Shown piece after piece: positions 1-5,232 of a DNA stretch of 11,011 nt. Both the position numbers and the translations under genes were made by a program. Below the pieces are notes generated by a model. The model saw nothing but the letters and a program-made list of their open reading frames with translations. It did not search any database and was not told the DNA's origin. Each line of letters starts with the position of its first letter. Position 1 is the stretch's first letter. This stretch comes from Acidobacteriota bacterium (GTDB lineage: Bacteria > Acidobacteriota > Terriglobia > Acidiferrales > UBA7541): contig JAGWRH010000362.1 of NCBI GenBank assembly GCA_028876695.1, forward strand, positions 1 to 11,011, read 5' to 3'.

Positions 1-675
1 GAAAACGCCGAGACCGTTGACCATGGTGGTGTGCGAGTCGGTGCCGACGAGCGAATCGGGAAAGGCGAACAAGGCGCCGTCCCGCGGTTCGCCGAAGACA
101 ACGCGCGCGAGATACTCGAGATTCACCTGATGACAGATGCCGGTGTCCGGCGGCACCACGCGGAAACTTTGCAGGCTCTGCTGGCCCCAGCGCAGAAACG
201 CGTAGCGTTCGATATTGCGCTGCAGCTCCATTTCCGCGTTGACCTTGAACGCATCGGTTGTGCCGAATTTGTCCACTTGCACGGAATGATCGATCACGAG
301 CTCCGCCGGCAGCAGCGGATTGATTTTCTTCGGATCGCCGCCGAGCTTGCGGATCGCGTCGCGCATGGCCGCGAGATCGACGACGGCGGGCACGCCCGTG
401 AAGTCCTGCAGCAAGACGCGCGCGGGCATGAAGGAGACTTCCCTGGCGGCGTCGGCGGCCGGCTTCCAGGAAGCGAGCGCCTTGATGTCTTCGGCATGAA
501 CGAAGTGGGCGTCTTCATGCCGAAGCAGGTTTTCGAGCAAAACCTTGAGCGAAAACGGCAATCGCGCGACGTTGGCGGCCTCGTCGAGTGCGGCCAAGCG
601 GTAGATTTTGTAGGATTTATCGCCAACGCGCAGCGGCGCGAGCGTGGAAAAGGAATCTTTCGATCGAGTGCTCAT
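1..675 (-). CDS. acnA: Aconitate hydratase, N-terminal part (runs off left edge)
   Basis: Aconitase interconverts citrate and isocitrate in the TCA cycle using a cytosolic [4Fe-4S] cluster. The visible 225 residues read in frame from the ATG at 675 to the window edge with no stop. They carry the AcnA/IRP1-type N-terminus: LPFSLKVLLENLLRHED (residues 39-55), the DFTGVPAVVDLAAMRDA block (91-107), VIDHSVQVD (127-135), and near the edge VPPDTGICHQVNLEYLA (174-190) and the active-site loop DSLVGTDSHTTMVNGLG (207-223). The cluster-ligand cysteines lie further on, outside the window. A purine-rich AGGAG lies about 14 nt before the ATG, which is distant, but no better start is visible and the residues after this ATG fit the family. 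The gene faces away from the 1.1 kb repeat-rich gap. The family assignment is secure. AcnA rather than AcnB follows from these motifs and their order. Confidence 0.96.
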   Translation of the reverse strand, partial: MSTRSKDSFSTLAPLRVGDKSYKIYRLAALDEAANVARLPFSLKVLLENLLRHEDAHFVHAEDIKALASWKPAADAAREVSFMPARVLLQDFTGVPAVVDLAAMRDAIRKLGGDPKKINPLLPAELVIDHSVQVDKFGTTDAFKVNAEMELQRNIERYAFLRWGQQSLQSFRVVPPDTGICHQVNLEYLARVVFGEPRDGALFAFPDSLVGTDSHTTMVNGLGVF

Positions 676-711
676 GCTGGGACGAGTTTCTCCTGTACGT
701 TGAAAGCAGAT

Positions 712-743
712 AGTCTAGCGCAATCGCGGTGCTTCGGCGTCAA
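712..743 (-). promoter_or_regulatory. Possible sigma70-type promoter of the aconitase gene
   Basis: On the minus strand TTGACG (738-743) precedes TAGACT (712-717), about 37 bases before the aconitase start codon. The hexamers look reasonable, but the 20-bp spacer is longer than the usual 16-18, so this is a weak prediction based only on sequence resemblance. Confidence 0.25.
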
Positions 744-795
744 ATTCAGGAACTTGAAGAGGCGGTGCGGAAGAGGATGTGAGAGGGTGCGGATT

Positions 796-875
796 TGTGT
801 CGATCTGGAGGAGGTGCGAGCGAATGCTTTCAGCATTTTAGAGGCTGTTTTGAATGACGAGGTGTGTCGATCTGG
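796..875. repeat. 13-nt direct repeat pair, 67 bp apart
   Basis: TGTGTCGATCTGG occurs exactly at 796-808 and again at 863-875. Both copies are followed by a short purine-rich or GGC-rich stretch. The pair lies in the non-coding region upstream of the aconitase gene. It could be two copies of a protein-binding site or debris of a duplication; nothing in the sequence decides between these. Confidence 0.5.
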
Positions 876-1023
876 CGGCGCTGCAAGAACGCGTACGGCT
901 AAGCTCAGCGGGGCAAAAGCGATCGAGTGCTGCAAGCGGCGCCTCCTTCCTCAGACCCGGCGACGGCAGCAAGGTCTTACTTCCACGCTAGCATACGCGT
1001 CAAGGGTCCGCAGATTTGCGTAT

Positions 1024-1104
1024 GGCGTAAAAAGATGAGAGGGCGAGGCTTACGGCGAAAAATTCGGCGAGAAACGATGCGAAATTTAGGGGGTTTCGCA
1101 GAGG
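1024..1104 (+). repeat. Dispersed direct repeat, copy A
   Basis: A 26-nt block at 1024-1049, beginning GGCGTAAAAAGATGAGAG, is identical to 1404-1429. Similarity continues at the same spacing through AAAATTCGGCGAGA and then a degenerate GCGAAATTTAGG segment to about 1104. Non-coding; see copy B. Confidence 0.8.
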
Positions 1105-1208
1105 TGGCCCGCGCGGATGGGTGCGAGTGCCCCTCGAATGATCCGCGGATATTCGAAGAATGTCGCTGCGTCCTGTGGACTCCGCGACGGCCTGCGGCAA
1201 CAAGGTAA

Positions 1209-1256
1209 GGGCGCTACGCGCCCGCTTCTTTACGGCAGGGCATAAAACGCCCTGCC
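1209..1256. repeat. Two adjacent short hairpins
   Basis: GGGCGC (1209-1214) and GCGCCC (1218-1223) form a 6-bp stem around TAC, followed by GCTTCTTTA. GGCAGGGC (1234-1241) and GCCCTGCC (1249-1256) form an 8-bp stem around a 7-nt loop. The first resembles an intrinsic terminator, but no plus-strand gene ends upstream of it and its T-tract is interrupted, so it is listed as a structural repeat. Confidence 0.6.
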
Positions 1257-1257
1257 T

Positions 1258-1334
1258 CCCCGCACTTCCACCCCAAAGCGGAAGACCCTGCCTGCGGCAG
1301 GCAGGCGCTTTGGGGACCCCGCTGAAGTGCGGGG
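1258..1334. repeat. Nested three-tier palindromic element
   Basis: Three pairs of arms are nested. The outer pair is CCCCGCACTTC (1258-1268) with GAAGTGCGGGG (1324-1334), 11 bp perfect. The middle pair is CCCCAAAGCG (1271-1280) with CGCTTTGGGG (1306-1315), 10 bp perfect. The inner pair is CCTGCCTGC (1287-1295) with GCAGGCAGG (1297-1305), 9 bp perfect with a 1-nt gap. The core CCAAAGCGGAAGACC (1273-1287) recurs exactly at 3655-3669, so this belongs to a dispersed intergenic family, resembling REP elements in form. Confidence 0.85.
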
Positions 1335-1403
1335 CTTCCACAATCGGCGTCAGCGCGACGTACCGGGCGCATAGGCCGGGCGCAGAGGGCAGGTGCGGCA
1401 ACC

Positions 1404-1484
1404 GGCGTAAAAAGATGAGAGGGCGAGGCCCACCGCAGAAAATTCGGCGAGACAAAGACGCGAGATTTAGGCAGTTTTGCGAGC
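1404..1484 (+). repeat. Dispersed direct repeat, copy B
   Basis: Second copy of the element at 1024-1104, in the same orientation and 380 bp downstream. The first 26 nt are identical, the AAAATTCGGCGAGA block is conserved at the same offset, and the tail (GCGAGATTTAGG versus GCGAAATTTAGG) has diverged. No open frame is shared between the copies, so the repeat is not an obvious coding duplication. Confidence 0.8.
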
Positions 1485-1533
1485 GCCGACAATGCCACAC
1501 GAGTGCATGCGGCGAGCACCAGGGCAAAGCTGC

Positions 1534-1547
1534 CGGGCTAAAGCCCG
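1534..1547. repeat. CGGGCTAAAGCCCG palindrome
   Basis: CGGGCT (1534-1539) and AGCCCG (1542-1547) pair around AA. From memory, palindromes of this type recur between genes in acidobacterial and related genomes. The match to that family is recollection and was not searched. Confidence 0.6.
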
Positions 1548-1705
1548 CCGCTACGTTAAAACCGGTCGCGGAGGAGACGCGAGGTTTGGGGGTCGCGGTG
1601 ACGACAGCCGGCATTGCGAGATGCAATGGCGAAAATCTGCACCCTTCGCGAACGGCCACTTAGGATGCGGCAGCGGGCGATCGAAGGTAGCAGCCGCTGC
1701 AAGGG

Positions 1706-1736
1706 GAATCCTTCGGCGCTGCGCGCCGCAGAATGA
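1706..1736. repeat. GAATCC...GCAGAATGA intergenic element
   Basis: The segment runs from GGAATCCTTCGG through an internal GCGCTGCGCGC palindrome to CCGCAGAATGAG. It shares CCGCAGAATG (1726-1735) with 5139-5148, inside a related element further on. It lies 40 bp upstream of the DUF2007 gene. Confidence 0.45.
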
Positions 1737-1775
1737 GAGCGCGCCATGAGCGATTTTCGAATATAGTCCGCGGCA

Positions 1776-2426
1776 ATGGCGGAAGGACATTCCGAGCGGG
1801 AACGGCGGCGGATGGCGCAGCGGTATGCCGGAATGAGCGACGAGGAGCTGCGGGAGCTCGCCGGTGATGCGCAGTTACTCACGCACGACGCGCAAGCGGC
1901 GCTACGAGCCGAACTTTCGCGCCGAGGACTGGAGATTCCGGTCTCGGACATGCGGCTCGCGCGCCCACCCAGCGGACCGGTTGTTCTTCGACGATACTTA
2001 TGGCTGCATGAGGCGCTGGTAGCCCAATCTCTCCTCGACTCGGCCGGCATCGACGGCGTGCTCGGGGATGAACATACGATCCGCATGGAGTGGTTCTGGT
2101 CGCTTGCGCTCGGCGAAGTGAAGCTGTGGGTGCGAGTGGAAGACGCTGCCGATGCCACGAATTTGCTCGATCAGGAACCCATCGAGTCGTTTGTCGCTCC
2201 GGGACTGGGCGAGTATGTTCAACCGCGGTGCCCGAATTGTGGATCGCTTGAAGTTTCTTACCGTCAATTGCTGAAACGGCTCGCTTATTCCAGTCTGGCG
2301 CTTTTCTGGCTGTTGAGCTTTGTGCCGCCGGTGGCATTTCGAGAGCCGGCGTGGAGGTGTCGCGCGTGCGGGTATTCATGGGAAGATCACGGCGAAACAG
2401 ACGGTCGGGCCCGAGGAGAATCCTGA
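1776..2426 (+). CDS. DUF2007-type protein with C-terminal zinc ribbon and membrane segment
   Basis: The 216-residue protein has three parts. Residues 1-60 are charged and helical. Residues about 68-140 (VVLRRYLWLHEALVAQSLLDSAGI...EVKLWVRVEDAADATNLLDQ) look like DUF2007, a small domain annotated as putative signal transducing but without a proven biochemical role. The C-terminal part holds CPNC (C152, C155) and CRAC (C195, C198), a four-cysteine zinc-ribbon pair split by a hydrophobic stretch (about 171-189, YSSLALFWLLSFVPPVAF). The ribbon may therefore sit at the membrane, with the hydrophobic stretch acting as a hairpin or single anchor. No strong ribosome-binding site precedes the ATG at 1776, and the ATG at 1812 is an alternative start. 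Domain identification comes from recognition of the family pattern. The function is unknown. Confidence 0.82.
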   Translation: MAEGHSERERRRMAQRYAGMSDEELRELAGDAQLLTHDAQAALRAELSRRGLEIPVSDMRLARPPSGPVVLRRYLWLHEALVAQSLLDSAGIDGVLGDEHTIRMEWFWSLALGEVKLWVRVEDAADATNLLDQEPIESFVAPGLGEYVQPRCPNCGSLEVSYRQLLKRLAYSSLALFWLLSFVPPVAFREPAWRCRACGYSWEDHGETDGRARGES

Positions 2427-2496
2427 CGGGCGTTGAAGATCGGCGGAGCGCGTGTCAAACTACGGCGGATCGCGAAACGCGATTATCGAGGTGTTT

Positions 2497-3585
2497 ATGC
2501 GAACTAAAAACGTGCGAACAGCGGCGATAGGAGCGGCGGCGAGAGCTTCGCTGATGCTCGTGATTCTCACTGTCGCTGCGATAGGGCTGTCGGTGGCAGG
2601 CGCGGAAGGGGCGCAAGCGACAAAGGCGAAAGCGAAAGGGCCCGATCTGCCATACAAGACGATCGATCATCCGCAATTTGTTTCAGCGTCACAGGCGAGT
2701 TTTCTGGGCCCGAAGGATATCGTGCTGGGCGTGACAGACGGCAAGACGGCCAAGGCGTATCCCGCGGCGATTTTGTCACAGCACGGAGTGGTACAGGACA
2801 GCACGGCGGACGGACCGATTGCGATCACCTGGTGAGGGTACTGCAATACGGCCCTCGTGTTCAGGGCCGAAGCGAACGGCAAGGCGCTGCAATTCGATAC
2901 CGCTGGGCTGATCGGAAGCAACGAGGTGTTCAAGGACCGGCAGACCGGGAGCCGGTGGCAACAATCGTCGGTGGAAGCGATTTCCGGCCCGCTCAAGGGC
3001 ACGCATTTGGCGCTGTATCCGTTTCTGGAGACGACCTGGAGCGAATGGCGCACGCAGCACCCGGATACGCAGGTGCTGAAGCCGCTGCCGGGTTACGCGG
3101 AGCGGATGCCGGCGGAGAACGCGATCATCAATCAAGGAATCTCGGGGATGGCGGGACCCGCGCCGTTTTCCAGCTTCGGCCACGATACCCGGTTGCGGCC
3201 GCGTGACACCGTTGTGGGGTTAGAAACGGGCGGAGCGGTGAAAGCGTACCCGATCAGCGCGCTCGACAAAGTGCGCGTGGTGAACGATCGCGTGGGAACG
3301 AGTCCGGTGTTAATCGTGCACCAACCGGCCTCCGATACGACGACGGCATTCATCGCCGAGGCGAATGGAAAGCTGCTGCGCTTTCGGGCCGCGGATGCCA
3401 ATGCGGATCGTCTGACGGATGAGGAAACGCATTCGACCTGGACAGCGTACGGCGAGTGCGTTTCGGGAAAGCTCAAAGGCACGCATTTGAAAGAGCTGAT
3501 CCTGGAGCCGGAGTTCTGGTTCTCCTGGTCGGAGTTTCATCCCAAAACCGGGTTGTACGTTCCGGCCGTAAAGAGCAAATCCTAG
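2497..3585 (+). CDS. DUF3179 protein with in-frame TGA, candidate selenoprotein (UxxC)
   Basis: The frame encodes 362 residues if the TGA at 2833-2835 is read as selenocysteine. ATG 2497 is chosen because GAGG lies 5 nt upstream and it begins a signal peptide (basic start, hydrophobic residues 18-35, cleavage likely near A36). Upstream GTG 2452 is the alternative. Two tandem DUF3179 repeats span about 72-190 and 235-351; both have an AKAYP/VKAYP motif, an AEANGK motif, GPLKGTH/GKLKGTH and WSEW/WSEF. Repeat 1 reads W112-U113-G114-Y115-C116, where the family has CxxC (often YCPLC or WCPLC). Repeat 2 aligns without gaps but has Q276 and S279 instead. No other frame break occurs. A hairpin follows the TGA (see the SECIS entry). 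The family has no established reaction; an exported thiol or selenol redox role is inferred. Alternatives are a recent nonsense mutation or a base error. Confidence 0.75.
2833..2874 (+). promoter_or_regulatory. Candidate bacterial SECIS element downstream of recoded TGA
   Basis: After the TGA (2833-2835) and a 13-nt spacer, CGGCCCT (2849-2855) pairs perfectly with AGGGCCG (2863-2869) around the 7-nt loop CGTGTTC. The second loop base is G. A lower helix of TGC (2842-2844) with GCG (2872-2874), including one G-U pair, can stack below an internal loop. Exactly 20 nt separate the TGA from the loop. As I recall the bacterial SECIS consensus, it asks for a hairpin immediately after the UGA with a G in the first two loop positions, and a UGA-to-loop distance of roughly 16-37 nt. 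This hairpin meets those criteria. The fold was drawn by eye and no energy was calculated. Confidence 0.65.
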
Positions 3586-3631
3586 GAAAAACAGCACGCA
3601 CAGCGGAGCGATCGAGGGGACGTGGGTCAGC

Positions 3632-3710
3632 TTGAATTTCCACCTCTTTCCACGCCAAAGCGGAAGACCGCTTTGGGGCCCCGGCTTGTGTCCCGATCAA
3701 GGAAATTCAA
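3632..3710. repeat. Nested palindromic element, second copy of CCAAAGCGG family
   Basis: CCAAAGCGG (3655-3663) and CCGCTTTGG (3668-3676) form a 9-bp perfect stem around AAGA. Outer arms TTGAATTTCC (3632-3641) and GGAAATTCAA (3701-3710) form a further 10-bp perfect inverted repeat. CCAAAGCGGAAGACC (3655-3669) is identical to 1273-1287. The element lies between the DUF3179 and cupin genes. There is no T-run, so it is not a clear intrinsic terminator. Confidence 0.8.
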
Positions 3711-3832
3711 AGTGGCCGGCGCAGCGATCGAGAGCTCCGATGCGCAGTGGCCATGGCGGGTGTATGATCCGTGCCGTTGTGGTGCGAGACGAATTGACCA
3801 GCACGATTTATTTTGGAAAAGGAGCAATCGAC

Positions 3833-4300
3833 ATGATTACACGACGCGAGATGAATACCGCACTGGTGGCAGCTGTCGCCGGGTTTCTTACATCGGGAGC
3901 CGATGCGTTCGCCGGGGCGCAGGCGCCGGAGCAACGGGAGAGCGGTCATGGACAGACGCATATGCGTGGGCCGTCTCCGGTGAAGACATTGATGCAGGAA
4001 CCGCTGGGCGATATTCCGAATCCGGAAGTTAGCGTGATCACGCTGACCGTGGCTCCGGGAGCGGTTTCGCCGGCGCACGAGCACATCGGGCCGGTGTTCG
4101 CGTACATTCTGGAGGGCGAGATCGAAAACCAGGTCGAGCCCAATCCGCCGAAGACGTACAAGCCGGGAGATTATTTCTACGAGCCAGCGATGCACGTTCA
4201 CAAGATGCTGAAGAATTTGAGCAAGACCAAGCCCGCCAAGCTGCTGATTTTTCAGGTGGCAGAGAAAGGCAAGCAGTTCACTGTCGGCGTCAAATCGTGA
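3833..4300 (+). CDS. Small exported cupin-domain protein
   Basis: A 155-residue single-domain cupin. ATG 3833 is chosen because AAGGAG lies 8 nt upstream, although the open frame extends further 5'. The N-terminus TRREMNTALVAAVAGFLTSGADAFA (residues 3-27) has a twin arginine followed by a hydrophobic run, suggesting Tat or Sec export. Cupin motif 1 is PGAVSPAHEH (75-84), with metal ligands H82 and H84. Motif 2 is PGDYFYEPAMHVHKMLKN (111-128), with H121 and probably N128. The usual glutamate four residues after the second histidine is absent (V88), so the metal site may be altered. Small exported cupins of this sort are often annotated only as cupin-domain proteins, and the substrate is unknown. 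The gene follows the DUF3179 gene on the same strand, 247 bp away and beyond a palindromic element, so co-transcription is uncertain. Confidence 0.88.
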   Translation: MITRREMNTALVAAVAGFLTSGADAFAGAQAPEQRESGHGQTHMRGPSPVKTLMQEPLGDIPNPEVSVITLTVAPGAVSPAHEHIGPVFAYILEGEIENQVEPNPPKTYKPGDYFYEPAMHVHKMLKNLSKTKPAKLLIFQVAEKGKQFTVGVKS

Positions 4301-4361
4301 CCGCGCAGTTGCCGGTGCGTCGAGGGAACCTAGACGGCGAAATCCGCGAGGACACCGAAGG

Positions 4362-5102
4362 ATGATCGAGAAGGCGGTGGAAATTTGGACGGAGGACGGG
4401 ACGGCGGATGCGGTGCTGTTCCGTCCGGAGGGTGGCGCGAAATTGCCGGGCGTGCTCCATCTGCCGGATATCGCGGGCGTGCGCGATTCTCACAAGGAGA
4501 TGGCGAAGCGGCTGGCGGAGCGGGGCTACGCGGTGATGCTGGTGAACGTGTTTTACCGCAACGGGCGCTCGCCGGTGTGGACATTTCCGTTCAAGATGGG
4601 CGAAGAGCGCAGCATGAAGCGGCTGGGCGAATTGAGAGATCCGCTGACGCCGGACGCGATGGAGCGGGACGCGGCGGCGTACGTGGATTTTCTGGCGAAG
4701 CAGGAGGGAGTGAGCGGCGCGCCACTGGGAGTGGCCGGATACTGCTTTACCGGCGGAATGGCGATGCGGACAGCGGCGGCGCGTCCGGAGAAGATGGGGG
4801 CGGCGGCATCGTTTCACGGAGGGCAGCTTTACGCGGACGATCCAGCGAGTCCGCATCATGCGCTGCCCCGGGTGAAGGCGCGGCTTTATTTTGCCCATGC
4901 GGACGGCGATCCGTACATGCCGAAGGAAGCGATCGACAACCTGGAGAAGGCGCTGGCGGCATGGGGCGGAAACTATCAGAGCGAAATTTATCCGGGTGCG
5001 AAGCATAGCTGGACCGTGCCGGATAGTCCTGTGTACGACAAGGCGCAGGCGGACCGGGCGTTTCAGAAGCTGGCGGAATTGTTCCAGGCGGCGCTGAAAT
5101 AG
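4362..5102 (+). CDS. Dienelactone hydrolase family protein
   Basis: This is a 246-residue alpha/beta hydrolase of the dienelactone hydrolase family. The founding members open 4-carboxymethylenebut-2-en-4-olide (dienelactone) to maleylacetate in chloroaromatic catabolism. The Cys-Asp-His triad is visible: C128 in the nucleophile elbow GYCFTGG (126-132), D183 in HADGDPYMP (179-187) and H215 in GAKHSWTVPD (212-221). Cys rather than Ser as nucleophile separates it from ordinary esterases. LPDIAGV (34-40) matches the region holding the conserved acidic residue near the oxyanion site. There is no signal peptide, so it should be cytosolic. The ATG at 4362 has GAGG 10 nt upstream. It begins 61 bp after the cupin gene and could share its transcript. 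Many family members act on other esters or lactones, so the substrate is not assigned. Confidence 0.93.
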   Translation: MIEKAVEIWTEDGTADAVLFRPEGGAKLPGVLHLPDIAGVRDSHKEMAKRLAERGYAVMLVNVFYRNGRSPVWTFPFKMGEERSMKRLGELRDPLTPDAMERDAAAYVDFLAKQEGVSGAPLGVAGYCFTGGMAMRTAAARPEKMGAAASFHGGQLYADDPASPHHALPRVKARLYFAHADGDPYMPKEAIDNLEKALAAWGGNYQSEIYPGAKHSWTVPDSPVYDKAQADRAFQKLAELFQAALK

Positions 5103-5122
5103 GCTGAAGCAGAACAAAAGGA

Positions 5123-5170
5123 GATCCCTCACCGCGATCCGCAGAATGCGCGGCTGGGTTCGGGATGACA
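5123..5170. repeat. GATCCC...GGGATGACA intergenic element, copy 1
   Basis: The segment opens with GATCCC (5123-5128) and ends in TGGGTTCGGGATGACA (5155-5170). That 16-mer recurs exactly at 8283-8298 in an element that also opens with GATCCC. The ends ATCCC and GGGAT form a short inverted repeat. It lies between the hydrolase and aldo/keto reductase genes. Confidence 0.65.
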
Positions 5171-5232
5171 ATTTTTCACCACGGATCGCGGATTAGACGC
5201 GCCGCCGGGCCGATGAGCGCAGAGGAGACGCG

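Larger units (their letters stand above)
676..1775. other. 1.1 kb repeat-rich region without a convincing gene
   Basis: No open frame here resembles a protein family, and the open frames on both strands are the sort expected by chance in GC-rich DNA. The region instead holds a 13-nt direct repeat, two copies of an approximately 80-bp direct repeat, a run of hairpins between 1209 and 1334, a CGGGCTAAAGCCCG palindrome and a GAATCC...GAATGA element just before the next gene. No tRNA-like or rRNA-like sequence was seen. It reads as an accumulation site for short dispersed elements, and small RNAs cannot be excluded. Confidence 0.7.

Noticed and set aside
31..1038. Plus-strand open frame (335 codons) at the left edge
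   Set aside because: It overlaps the aconitase coding sequence in antisense and continues into repeat-rich DNA; there is no family resemblance.
1209..1231. Intrinsic terminator GGGCGC-TAC-GCGCCC followed by GCTTCTTT
   Set aside because: No plus-strand gene ends upstream, the T-tract is broken by C, and the hairpin belongs to a cluster of other palindromes.
676..1775. CRISPR array, tRNA or integration site in the gene desert
   Set aside because: Repeats are only two copies 380 bp apart with no regular spacers. I saw no T-loop GGTTCGA-type box, no CCA end and no integrase.
2452..2835. The two halves of the DUF3179 frame as two separate genes (2452-2835 and 2857-3585)
   Set aside because: The second half would begin in the middle of a conserved motif with no ribosome-binding site, and both halves together make one continuous two-repeat protein in the same frame.
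2833..2835. TGA reassigned genome-wide to Trp or Gly
   Set aside because: Other genes in the window (DUF2007, cupin, flavoprotein) end at TGA exactly where their families end, and the preceding Trp is encoded by TGG.
4290..5171. Long minus-strand open frame (293 codons)
   Set aside because: It is antisense to the dienelactone hydrolase gene, is rich in Arg, His and Pro, and resembles no family. It is a GC-rich shadow.
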